Source: an uncultured Bacteroidales bacterium (lineage in GTDB: Bacteria; Bacteroidota; Bacteroidia; Bacteroidales; P3). From it: 37,022 nt of DNA. Shown here piece after piece: positions 1-8,938 of the stretch. The first letter of the stretch is position 1. The number at the start of each line of letters is the position of its first letter. The DNA lies in NCBI GenBank assembly GCA_947165255.1, contig CAMUZR010000026.1, forward strand, positions 1-37,022. Direction: 5' to 3'. The position numbers and the translations under genes are program-made. Under the pieces are notes generated by a model that saw nothing but the letters and a program-made list of their open reading frames with translations, was not told where the DNA came from and did not search any database.

Positions 1-80
1 CAAGCTAATCAGTTTAACCAGCAAAAATCTGTCAAGCGATTTCAGGAAAACACAGAAGTACGCTGTCCATTCGCTATTTG

Positions 81-163
81 GTTTGCATTTTGTTTGTATT
101 TAGTTTGCATTTTGTTTATCAAGTAAAAACTAAATACAAATAAAACATAAACAAAATGCAAAC
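81..163. repeat. Nested direct and inverted repeats upstream of the sigma factor gene
   Basis: A 15-nt word (GTTTGCATTTTGTTT) occurs at 81-95 and again at 103-117. The second copy extended by one base (103-118) is perfectly inverted at 148-163. A second perfect inverted pair, 93-106 with 127-140 (14 nt), overlaps the first, so the two hairpins are mutually exclusive. The remaining sequence from 1 to 241 shows no gene. The function is unknown; it could be a protein-binding region, a transcription end for a gene left of the window, or a small mobile repeat remnant. Confidence 0.6.
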
Positions 164-241
164 AAAATGGCGGCAAAATGCACTGCCAACGGTTCGGTCA
201 GACTTTGCTTAGCCTATCGTTATGGTTGAAGGCAAGATTTC

Positions 242-275
242 TTTTGATGGGAAAAATATTTTTCATATTTTTGCA
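242..275 (+). promoter_or_regulatory. Bacteroidota-type promoter for the sigma factor operon
   Basis: TTTTG at 242-246 is followed after 19 nt by TATTTTTG at 266-273, matching the Bacteroidota -33/-7 consensus (TTTG, 19-21 nt, TAnnTTTG). Transcription would begin near 280, leaving a leader of about 25-30 nt before the ATG at 308. Confidence 0.65.
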
Positions 276-307
276 GCAAAATCGATATTTGTGTGTCTAA
301 AGGGCGA

Positions 308-868
308 ATGAAAACCGAATTGGTATATATCGTGGAAGGTTGTCAAAAAAAAGATCCAATGGCGCAGAAGCTTCTGTATGAGAAGTTTGCTCCTTCGATG
401 CTCGGCGTTTGTATGCGTTATACGCATTCGCGCGACGAGGCTCAGGATTTATTACATGACGGTTTCATCAAGGTTTTTGAGCGTATTGGCCATCTGCATA
501 ATCCCATGGCCGTCTCCTCGTGGATGTATAAAATAATGGTGAACACGTGCCTCAATTATATCACACGCAATAGTCAGTTGCAGTACTATGACATGAGTGA
601 CATGGAAAATGGCGAGAACCAGCAGCTGCTTGTCGACGACACACAGATAGAGGAGGATGGCTACACAATGGATGAGATAGTGCATGCGATACAGGAGCTG
701 CCGGATACCTACCGAACGGTTTTCAATATGCGCGAAGTGGAAGAGATGAAGTTCTCGGAGATTGCCGAGACGTTGGGGATGAATGAGTCCTCTATTCGTT
801 CTGTCCTTACCAGAGCCCGCCGAATGTTGAGAAATAAATTGTCGAAAATAAAAAATAATAAGATATGA
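308..868 (+). CDS. ECF-family RNA polymerase sigma factor (sigma-70 region 2 and 4)
   Basis: This 186-residue protein has the two-domain layout of an extracytoplasmic-function sigma factor. Region 2 lies at about residues 20-85, with SRDEAQDLLHDGFIKVFERI, the helix that binds core polymerase and the -10 element. Region 4 lies at about 128-180, with LPDTYRTVFNMREVEEMKFSEIA followed by a helix-turn-helix (TLGMNESSIRSVLTRARRML). The ATG at 308 is chosen because it starts the family-like N-terminus and has AAAGGG just upstream; a GTG at 293 would add five residues. The stop overlaps the next start by 4 nt (ATGA), so the two are translationally coupled. In this family the partner downstream is usually an anti-sigma factor or a signal-receiving membrane protein. 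Which promoters it controls cannot be read from the window. Confidence 0.93.
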   Translation: MKTELVYIVEGCQKKDPMAQKLLYEKFAPSMLGVCMRYTHSRDEAQDLLHDGFIKVFERIGHLHNPMAVSSWMYKIMVNTCLNYITRNSQLQYYDMSDMENGENQQLLVDDTQIEEDGYTMDEIVHAIQELPDTYRTVFNMREVEEMKFSEIAETLGMNESSIRSVLTRARRMLRNKLSKIKNNKI

Positions 869-1734
869 AAGAAGAACTGAGAAACTACAGCACTCAGCCC
901 GACCCCGAGGTTTGGAATAAGATAAGCAAGACCCTCCGTCGGCAAAATTTCCGCCGTCAGGCTATTGGTGGTTCGATTGGCCTGCTGATTGCCGTGCTGG
1001 CCATTGTGGGTGTGGTTTCATGGCCATACGACAGCCCGTCGGTCGCACCGGTTCCTGCCAGCCCACAAATGGCGCAGGCTGTGGATGTTACTGAGCCAGA
1101 AGGCTCCGAGGTTGTTGCTTTGGCAGAAGAGGCTGCCCAGGTTCAGAAGGAGCAGTTGCCCGCCGTAGTGCCCACCGCAAACAGCCTGAGTGAGGAAAAA
1201 GCCGAACCAGCAGCCGCTGCGACACCTGTAGCCATTGAAACCCCTGTCCCCGCTGCCCCTGTCCAGCCCAAGCAGACCGCTCCGATCGAAAGCAGCGCAA
1301 ACGTGGTAGTGCCTTCGGTGCCATTGGTGGTTCCGACTGCTGTTCAGGAGGAACCCCAACCGATCGTGGCTGAGAATGATGAGGTGGAGAAAGTTAAATC
1401 CACTCCTGCAACTAAAATCGTTACTCCCAACGGCGTTATCGAGGATACGATTCTTTGGGTGCCCAATGCCTTTGCCCCGGCTTCGGACGACCCCCAGATT
1501 ACTACTTTCCGTGCCCGACTCAATAAGCCGGAGATGAGTTTGACGAACTATCGCATCACCATTTTCAACCGTACTGGGCATCAGGTGTTCCACAGTACCG
1601 ACATTAATCAGGCGTGGGACGGCACCTATAAGGGTCGGCCACTACCCCAAGCAGGTTATGTCTATGTTATCTACTATGTTGACAAAGACGGCCTGACGCA
1701 TCAACGTAAAGGCTCTGTGGCGCTGATTAGGTAA
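865..1734 (+). CDS. Membrane-anchored protein with C-terminal T9SS type B (CHU_C-like) sorting domain; sigma factor partner
   Basis: The 289-residue product has three parts. A short basic N-terminus (1-33), with a DPEVWNKISKTLRR motif like Bacteroidota anti-sigma-type proteins, precedes one hydrophobic helix (about 34-53). Next comes a Pro/Ala/Val-rich linker of about 140 residues that lacks predicted fold. The C-terminal 95 residues (about 195-289) match the gliding-motility-associated or type B T9SS domain: VPNAFAPASDD, YRITIFNRTGHQVF, AWDGTYKGRPLPQAGYVYV and the ending KGSVALIR. It overlaps the sigma gene by 4 nt and is followed by a strong terminator, so the pair is a closed two-gene operon. 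I infer that it anchors in the inner membrane, spans the periplasm, and may report to the sigma factor. No classical anti-sigma (ZAS) motif is visible. Confidence 0.75.
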   Translation: MKEELRNYSTQPDPEVWNKISKTLRRQNFRRQAIGGSIGLLIAVLAIVGVVSWPYDSPSVAPVPASPQMAQAVDVTEPEGSEVVALAEEAAQVQKEQLPAVVPTANSLSEEKAEPAAAATPVAIETPVPAAPVQPKQTAPIESSANVVVPSVPLVVPTAVQEEPQPIVAENDEVEKVKSTPATKIVTPNGVIEDTILWVPNAFAPASDDPQITTFRARLNKPEMSLTNYRITIFNRTGHQVFHSTDINQAWDGTYKGRPLPQAGYVYVIYYVDKDGLTHQRKGSVALIR

Positions 1735-1760
1735 GTTGCATGAATTGTGTTTTATACAGA

Positions 1761-1791
1761 AAAGCCTGTCCGAGAGCGGACAGGCTTTTTT
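1761..1791 (+). terminator. Intrinsic terminator, probably bidirectional
   Basis: A perfect 12-bp stem (AAAGCCTGTCCG at 1761-1772 with 1777-1788) has the loop AGAG and is followed by a T tract. It sits between the plus-strand sigma operon and the minus-strand nfo gene. The reverse strand also carries a short T-rich tail, so it can serve both. Confidence 0.9.
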
Positions 1792-1812
1792 ATTGTAAGA
1801 ACGGACGCGGCG

Positions 1813-2652
1813 TTATAGGCTGCGGAGCCAGGCGATTTCCTCGGACCAGCGGGTGGGGTCGGGAGTTTCGAGGATGATGGGCATGTCGTCGAAACGGGGG
1901 TCGTGCATGAAGCGGGTGAAGAATTCTTTGCCAAGGAAGCCGTTGCCGAGAGTTTCGTGGCGGTCGACGTGCGAACCGGAGTTCTTCTTGCTGTCGTTGA
2001 GGTGGATGGCTCGGAGGTATTGGAATCCGATGATGGATTCGAAGTCGTCGAAGCAGAATTGATAGCCCATCTCGGTGCTGATGTCGTAACCGGCGGCAAG
2101 GGTGTGGCAGGTGTCGATGCACACCCCGACACGGCTTTTGTCGTCGATGCCGTCGATGATGCGGCGGATGTGTTCGAAGCGCCAGCCGAGGTTAGTGCCT
2201 TGTCCGGCAGTGTTCTCAATGACGGCAGTCACCCCTTGGGTCTTGCTGAGGGCTAGGTTCACTTCGCGGGCTATTTGGTCGAGGCATTCCTCTTCGCTTA
2301 TCTTGTTGAGGTGACTGCCAGGATGGAAGTTGAGCATGGTGAGACCTAGCTGTTCGGCCCGCTGCATTTCGTCGAGGAAGGCGTTGCGGCTCTTTTGTAG
2401 GGTTTCTTCGTCGGGAGACCCAAGGTTGATGAGGTAGCTGTCGTGGGGCAGCACCTGCTTGGGGTCGAAGCCGCGCTCGACCAGCAGTGTGCGGAAGGCG
2501 TTGATTTCGTCGGTTGCCAATGGTTTGCTTACCCAACTGCGTTGGTTGCGGGTGAAGAGGGCAAAGGCGTTGGCTCCAATCGCCTCGGCATTCAGTATGG
2601 CGTTGCACACGCCCCCTGAGGCACTCACATGGGCTCCGATGTATTTTGTCAT
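1813..2652 (-). CDS. nfo: Deoxyribonuclease IV (AP endonuclease IV)
   Basis: Endonuclease IV cleaves DNA 5' of abasic sites in base excision repair and uses a trinuclear zinc centre. All nine metal ligands known from E. coli Nfo are present at the same spacing, shifted by one: H70, H110, E146, D180, H183, H217, D230, H232 and E262. They sit in the recognisable contexts [33 protein letters not shown] and LETP. The length, 279 residues, is normal for the family (E. coli 285) and the [14 protein letters not shown] start is typical. It is the first gene of a minus-strand run; the downstream DUF2752 gene starts from the other side of nfo, so nfo (start 2652) lies only 12 nt after the stop of that gene. 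Confidence is very high. Confidence 0.97.
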   Translation of the reverse strand: MTKYIGAHVSASGGVCNAILNAEAIGANAFALFTRNQRSWVSKPLATDEINAFRTLLVERGFDPKQVLPHDSYLINLGSPDEETLQKSRNAFLDEMQRAEQLGLTMLNFHPGSHLNKISEEECLDQIAREVNLALSKTQGVTAVIENTAGQGTNLGWRFEHIRRIIDGIDDKSRVGVCIDTCHTLAAGYDISTEMGYQFCFDDFESIIGFQYLRAIHLNDSKKNSGSHVDRHETLGNGFLGKEFFTRFMHDPRFDDMPIILETPDPTRWSEEIAWLRSL

Positions 2653-2664
2653 ATGCTGTACAAA

Positions 2665-2997
2665 CTATGTTAATATGCTGGTAAAATGCAAGATATTTTT
2701 AAAAATAAAATTTATGATTACTATTATTAAATCAATTATTAGTAGGTGTTTTAGTGTTGTGTAAATTCGATTATTTCTTTTAAGTAGATAGAGCAATCCT
2801 AATACTGTAGTTATGATAATCGGAATCAGTGCAGGGAAGTGATAAAAACTCTCAACCCAATTACCCTTTAATAGTGAGATAACTGAACGCTGAAAGCCAC
2901 AAAAGGGACAATAATATCCTGTTAACTGATGGTATAAACATGGAAATTGGTGGTCTTCAATCCAATTAATGTACGATGTATGTAGAAGTTTTTTCAA
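2665..2997 (-). CDS. DUF2752 family small membrane protein
   Basis: This 110-residue protein carries the DUF2752 signature CPFCGFQRSVISLLKGN near residues 30-46 (family form CPxCGxxRa) and two hydrophobic helices (about 54-74 and 84-108). The function of DUF2752 is not established. Its ATG directly follows the stop codon of the upstream small membrane protein gene (2998), with no gap, so they are co-translated. In Bacteroidota, DUF2752 genes commonly sit beside a small two-helix membrane protein, as here. The pair is clearly more AT-rich than nfo and pepE on either side. Confidence 0.85.
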   Translation of the reverse strand: MKKLLHTSYINWIEDHQFPCLYHQLTGYYCPFCGFQRSVISLLKGNWVESFYHFPALIPIIITTVLGLLYLLKRNNRIYTTLKHLLIIDLIIVIINFIFKNILHFTSILT

Positions 2998-3309
2998 TTA
3001 GAAATAATCTGAAAAAGCAAATGCACTAGTAGAACCTAGGACTAATACTACAACAATCCAATAAAGGATACTAACAGCACCTAAAATTAGCCCAACTATT
3101 GAGCAGATTTTACCTGCTTTTAGCATACCTTCTCCATTGTATTTTTCAGGATTTGAGTTATATTCTTTAGTACCATTATTAGCAAGAACCAAACCGATGA
3201 TTCCTAGAACAAACCCTACAATATAACAACCTGTTATAATAGATAAAATACCAAGCACCATAGATGACACGGCATGTGGTGCATTTTCTTTGTTTTGATA
3301 ATCAGTCAT
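2998..3309 (-). CDS. Small two-helix membrane protein, DUF4190/CD225-like
   Basis: The 103-residue protein has a short polar N-terminus, then two hydrophobic segments: about residues 14-42 (glycine-rich, VLGILSIITGCYIVGFVLGIIGLVLA in two overlapping pieces) and about 66-95. A charged, Asn-rich loop (NGTKEYNSNPEKYNGEG) separates them. This layout fits the DUF4190 or CD225/dispanin-like group, whose members are often encoded next to DUF2752 proteins in Bacteroidota. No catalytic motif is visible and the function is unknown. The gene is directly abutted by the DUF2752 gene. The 51-nt gap to pepE shows no clear promoter. Confidence 0.7.
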   Translation of the reverse strand: MTDYQNKENAPHAVSSMVLGILSIITGCYIVGFVLGIIGLVLANNGTKEYNSNPEKYNGEGMLKAGKICSIVGLILGAVSILYWIVVVLVLGSTSAFAFSDYF

Positions 3310-3360
3310 TTTTGTATTTTTTATTAGTTAATATATAATTGTATGTTCTTCGAATGGGTC

Positions 3361-4107
3361 TTATTTTAGTAGGAAATTGAGGTTGTCGTCCAGGCCGTAC
3401 TCTTTGGTGTTCTCCATCTTGGTCTTGAATACTTTCATCTTGTTGGGTTTGCCAATTAGAGAAAGCTTGCCGTCTTCGAGCAGCAGGGCGGTGGCTTCGC
3501 GGATGGCGGCCACGGTGGCCTTGGGGTTGACCATAATATATTCTTTTAGGCGGTCGTCGCGGGTTTCGCCACCATGCTTTGGGTCGAAGAAGTCGGTGTA
3601 GTGGGGGTTGATTTGGAAGGGGACGAGACCCATGCAGTCGAACGAATCGGGCATGACAATGGGCATGTCGTTGGTGGTGCAGAGGGTGGGGCCAGCCACG
3701 TTGCTACCGGCACTCCATCCCATGTAGGGCATACCGTCGAAAGCGCGCTGGCGGATGGCCTGCATGAGGCCGGTGCGCTGCAGCTGGCGGACTAGATGGA
3801 AGGTGTTGCCACCGCCCACGGCTACGCAGTCGGTGTCGTAAACTGCATTGATGGGCAGCGCCTTGTGATGAACACTGGTCAGTTTTACGCCAAACTCGGC
3901 ATATACTTTTGCCACCTTGGCCTCGTAGGCATCGTAGCTTTTGGTGAGGCCGCCTTCGGCCAGGCTGACACCGGCGTAAGGAACGAAAAGTACTTTTTTC
4001 ACATTGTGCCGACGGCAGAAGTCGGCAATCATGTCCTTGCACCAGCCGAGGTAGGCTTCGCCCCGCATGGTGCTGTTGCTGATGAGTAATAGGTTACGTT
4101 TATCCAT
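3361..4107 (-). CDS. pepE: Peptidase E, alpha-aspartyl dipeptidase (S51 family)
   Basis: PepE hydrolyses dipeptides with an N-terminal aspartate in the cytoplasm. The nucleophile is S132 in the elbow GWSAGS, and D147 (TNDMPI) and H169 (NPHYTD) match the spacing of the E. coli triad S120/D135/H157. The glycine-rich VGGGNTFHL motif of the family is at 97-105. I start it at the ATG at 4107 (MDKRNLLLISNS), giving 248 residues; a start at 4140 would overlap the end of the methylase gene and add residues unlike the family. It lies 16 nt downstream of the methyltransferase gene and could be transcribed with it, although it is a housekeeping enzyme and its codon use is GC-richer than the restriction genes. 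Confidence 0.93.
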   Translation of the reverse strand: MDKRNLLLISNSTMRGEAYLGWCKDMIADFCRRHNVKKVLFVPYAGVSLAEGGLTKSYDAYEAKVAKVYAEFGVKLTSVHHKALPINAVYDTDCVAVGGGNTFHLVRQLQRTGLMQAIRQRAFDGMPYMGWSAGSNVAGPTLCTTNDMPIVMPDSFDCMGLVPFQINPHYTDFFDPKHGGETRDDRLKEYIMVNPKATVAAIREATALLLEDGKLSLIGKPNKMKVFKTKMENTKEYGLDDNLNFLLK

Positions 4108-4123
4108 AATTGTGTTATTTTTG

Positions 4124-5041
4124 TTACATTGCTTCTGCAAATAGTTCTAATTGTTTATCCATTCTGATTTGTTGTTTTTCTTGGAGTTCGAAGTTGTATA
4201 CTAGGGCTTCGACCATAGAGTGACGATTTTCAAGATTGCCTCCGTTATGATAGAAATGGTTTTGGGTAGTAATGTTGAATTGACCCCAGTAACGTTGAAG
4301 CATCTCATTGGTTCGATATTCGTTGTGATGCCAAGTAGAGAGAATGAATTTTGCGGGAGTGCGCGATAATGCTATAAAAAGTTCGTACTCGTTTTGTTCG
4401 GTCCAACCATTGTAGTAATCTACATAACGACCAAAGTATGGAGGGTCACAATATATAATATCGCCAGCTTCAGCTTGTTCAATGGTTTGGAGAAAATTTA
4501 CATTGTTGAATACCCAGTCTTTTTTACGGATTATTCGAGCGGTTTGTTGTATTTGATTGCATATTTTTGTTATATATGCAGGTGCAAAACGGTCAGGTTT
4601 TTTGCAGAAAGGGACGTTCCAGTCACCATGACGGTTGAAACGCATCATACCGTTGAATCCGGCTCGTGAAAGGAATATAAAGTCGTAAGGGCTATGGTCA
4701 TAATTGAATCGGTCACGTACAAGACGAAAATGTGCGTAGCCATCTTCCTCGGACTCAGATAGCAATTGGCTTTCCTTCTCGAGATAGACACGCATTGAGT
4801 TTGGTGTGATTTCCCCACTTTGCACACCTCGGTAGAAATTGATGATGTGGGGGTTTGTGTCGCCTACAATATGAGTGCCTTGCATTGGGGAGTTGAAACC
4901 GACCACACCTGTTCCAAAAAACGGCTCAATCCAGCGGGCATTGAAATCTACCCCTGCAGAAAGAACCAAGTCATTAATCCAAGGTACCAATTTGGTTTTG
5001 ATACCCTGAGATTTAATGGGTGGAACAATGACAGTTGGCAT
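4124..5041 (-). CDS. EcoRV-like adenine-N6 DNA methyltransferase (D12 class)
   Basis: This 305-residue enzyme should transfer a methyl group from S-adenosylmethionine to adenine in the recognition site, protecting host DNA. Class alpha (D12/Dam-like) order is visible: the N-terminal PPIKSQGIKTKLVP at 7-20, SAM motif I EPFFGTG at 39-45, and catalytic motif IV DPPY at 199-202. Blocks such as FLSRAGFNGMMRFN (123-136), FCKKPDRFAPAYITKI (145-160) and STWHHNEYR (235-243) closely resemble M.EcoRV as I remember it. It starts 2 nt after the endonuclease stop codon, so the order is endonuclease first, methylase second. The gene is AT-rich compared with gyrB and pepE, consistent with acquisition. The predicted target is GATATC, with methylation of the first adenine, by homology only. 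Confidence 0.93.
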   Translation of the reverse strand: MPTVIVPPIKSQGIKTKLVPWINDLVLSAGVDFNARWIEPFFGTGVVGFNSPMQGTHIVGDTNPHIINFYRGVQSGEITPNSMRVYLEKESQLLSESEEDGYAHFRLVRDRFNYDHSPYDFIFLSRAGFNGMMRFNRHGDWNVPFCKKPDRFAPAYITKICNQIQQTARIIRKKDWVFNNVNFLQTIEQAEAGDIIYCDPPYFGRYVDYYNGWTEQNEYELFIALSRTPAKFILSTWHHNEYRTNEMLQRYWGQFNITTQNHFYHNGGNLENRHSMVEALVYNFELQEKQQIRMDKQLELFAEAM

Positions 5042-5043
5042 TC

Positions 5044-5853
5044 TTATTTTTTTTGTATTTTTTTGTGCAAGGTTCGATGTTTTCTCAAGTACTCTTTATA
5101 TGATGCAAGGTTGTTGTAGTGAGGCTTTCCAATACCTGCTGTTCGGGCATCAGCGGTATTAAAGAAATTCATCCAGTAGTCATCGAATACATCTTCACCC
5201 AATTCGGCAAATGGCCCATCCCCATTAACGAGTTTGTCAATATCAACTATTCCTCCAATATTACGTGTGTTGCCGCTTCCAGGTCGGTCATTGGCAATCT
5301 TCCACTTAGGTTGTACAAAGAAGATAAACTGTTCAATGACGGATTTAATTATGCTGAGGTCATTTATAGAATAGATGGACTTTTCATTGCTATTGGTAAT
5401 GCTTTGCTTATACAGTATACCTAATACAAGGTGGCATTTATAGTCATTGTATGGATGGTCTGTGTTCTTGTTAGTATCACGGTTGCGAAAGTACCCCCAG
5501 TATGAACCAAGAGTCAGTCCATTTACCTTTTTGTCATCACCATAGTAGCTTGATTTGAAATCAACGGCAAATAAGTTCCCTTCGTAGTCCTTGAATGTTA
5601 GGTCTGGGTAATAATTCTGAGCTGAAGGTAGTTCGAGAGTGAGGCCATTACGTTTGGCGAACATATCCAATCTGGGAATAAGAATAATTTCAATTATTTT
5701 TGATACTACTTTAGTATCATTGGTAATTGTGTATACATTCCTTTTGATGTCAATAAATCCTTTCACAATCCAATCGCTGTTCTCTGTTTCGAGTAACGAT
5801 TTGTATTTCGCCACCTCACTGGTGAGTAGCTGTTGGAAGGTTAATGAATCCAT
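5044..5853 (-). CDS. EcoRV-like type II restriction endonuclease
   Basis: This 269-residue protein aligns by eye along most of its length with R.EcoRV (245 residues). The PD-(D/E)xK site is D84 in NYYPDL and D98/K100 in AVDFKSS, equivalent to EcoRV D74, D90 and K92. E55, in the helix after DTKVVSKIIE, corresponds to EcoRV E45. The two loops that read the DNA are both kept: the Q-loop (SAQN, 78-81) before the catalytic aspartate, and the R-loop GSGNT at 192-196 within a longer NDRPGSGNTRNIG. That predicts blunt cutting at GATATC. It lies 40 nt downstream of gyrB on the same strand with no obvious promoter between, so it may depend on read-through or a promoter inside gyrB. No separate controller gene is seen here. 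Confidence 0.92.
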   Translation of the reverse strand: MDSLTFQQLLTSEVAKYKSLLETENSDWIVKGFIDIKRNVYTITNDTKVVSKIIEIILIPRLDMFAKRNGLTLELPSAQNYYPDLTFKDYEGNLFAVDFKSSYYGDDKKVNGLTLGSYWGYFRNRDTNKNTDHPYNDYKCHLVLGILYKQSITNSNEKSIYSINDLSIIKSVIEQFIFFVQPKWKIANDRPGSGNTRNIGGIVDIDKLVNGDGPFAELGEDVFDDYWMNFFNTADARTAGIGKPHYNNLASYKEYLRKHRTLHKKIQKK

Positions 5854-5893
5854 ATTGTCCTAGATTTGGATTATGTAAGTATGAGTACAGGGC

Positions 5894-7849
<1,956 letters not shown>

Positions 7850-7872
7850 TTATAATTCTTTTAAAAATAATT

Positions 7873-7882
7873 TGCAAAGATA
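7873..7882 (-). promoter_or_regulatory. -7 promoter element for gyrB
   Basis: On the minus strand the sequence reads TATCTTTGCA, an exact TAnnTTTG -7 element, 39 nt upstream of the gyrB ATG. No TTTG is visible at the expected -33 position. The 146-nt AT-rich spacer holds a divergent promoter for the next gene. Confidence 0.6.
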
Positions 7883-7964
7883 CGTTTTTTTCTTAAAATA
7901 ATGAGTATAAATCTATAAAAAAATATATTTTTGTTCGAATGGCAATTGTTTGATTTTTTATTCG

Positions 7965-7974
7965 TATATTTGCA
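7965..7974 (+). promoter_or_regulatory. -7 promoter element for the PorD-like gene
   Basis: TATATTTGCA matches TAnnTTTG, 8 nt before the ATG at 7982, so the transcript would be nearly leaderless if initiation is at the usual distance. The best -33 candidate (TTG at 7946-7948) is spaced only 16 nt away, so the upstream element is weak. Confidence 0.5.
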
Positions 7975-7981
7975 AAAGTAT

Positions 7982-8914
7982 ATGTTTAAAAGAAGTGTGG
8001 CCATACTGCTGGTAATCACACTCTTGGGTGTTACATATGCCCAAGAGTTTAAGTGTGCCGTGTCTGTAAATTATCAGAAACTCCTTAACACGACACAGAC
8101 CTACGAATCGTCGGATAAGGCTGTTTTTGATAATTTGAAGCAGGCATTGGAGGACTTTATTAATAACCGTAGGTGGACTAACCTTGAGTTTGAGCAGCAG
8201 GAAAAAATAGACTGCTCATTCAGTCTGATTCTAACAGAACGTACTTCTGCCACCGATTTCAAAGGGCAGCTTTCCTTTCAGATGCGTCGGCCGGTGTATA
8301 ATTCCACTTATACCACAGGTTTGTTTAATTATGTTGAGTCGGCATCGGATTTCTCGTTTGTTTATAACGAAAGCCAGCCGCTCGATTTCGACATGAACAC
8401 GTTCTATAGCAATCTGACTTCGGCAGTTTCGTACTACCTGTATATTATGTTGGGTATGTATTTCGACAGTTTCGCCCCAGAAGGAGGAGAGCAGTTTTAT
8501 GAAGTGGCCCGCACTATCTGCCAGACAGCGTCCAGCAATGATGGAGCTTACCGTGGGTGGAAGGGCACAGAAAGTCAAAAGGCTCGCTACTGGTTTATGG
8601 AGAACCATACCAATTCTGCCTATGCTGGATTGCACACGGTGTATTATCAATATCATCGTTTGGGTTTGGATATGATGACGAAGGATCAGCCCCAGGCGCG
8701 GATGAATATCATTGCGGCACTTCAGACCCTGCAGCAGGTGCACAAAACCCGCCCAAACTTGCTTTCTGTCCAGCAGTTTGTAGACGTAAAGATGTCAGAA
8801 CTGGTTAGTGTGTTTACCCCTGCTCCGGCTGAAGAGCAAAAGCAGGTGTATGATATCATAAAGGACGTCAGCCCGATTAATGTTACAAAGTTGAAAAATT
8901 TTAATCAGAGATAA
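7982..8914 (+). CDS. DUF4835 family exported protein, PorD-like (T9SS)
   Basis: The 310-residue product begins with a signal peptide (MFKRSVAILLVITLLGVTYAQ), which decides the start at 7982 rather than an upstream in-frame ATG at 7931 that would precede the promoter-like element. The rest has DUF4835 features: many aromatic residues, LSFQMRRPVYNSTY (about 92-105), LGMYFDSFAPEGGEQFYEVA (about 157-176), and GWKGTESQKARYW (about 192-204). DUF4835 members are annotated as PorD, an accessory component of the Bacteroidota type IX secretion system; the exact role is poorly defined. It is followed 24 nt later by an aminotransferase gene on the same strand. Naming as PorD rests on my recall of the family, so I leave the symbol blank. 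Confidence 0.8.
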   Translation: MFKRSVAILLVITLLGVTYAQEFKCAVSVNYQKLLNTTQTYESSDKAVFDNLKQALEDFINNRRWTNLEFEQQEKIDCSFSLILTERTSATDFKGQLSFQMRRPVYNSTYTTGLFNYVESASDFSFVYNESQPLDFDMNTFYSNLTSAVSYYLYIMLGMYFDSFAPEGGEQFYEVARTICQTASSNDGAYRGWKGTESQKARYWFMENHTNSAYAGLHTVYYQYHRLGLDMMTKDQPQARMNIIAALQTLQQVHKTRPNLLSVQQFVDVKMSELVSVFTPAPAEEQKQVYDIIKDVSPINVTKLKNFNQR

Positions 8915-8938
8915 TAAACCTTTAAATAAAACATAAAT

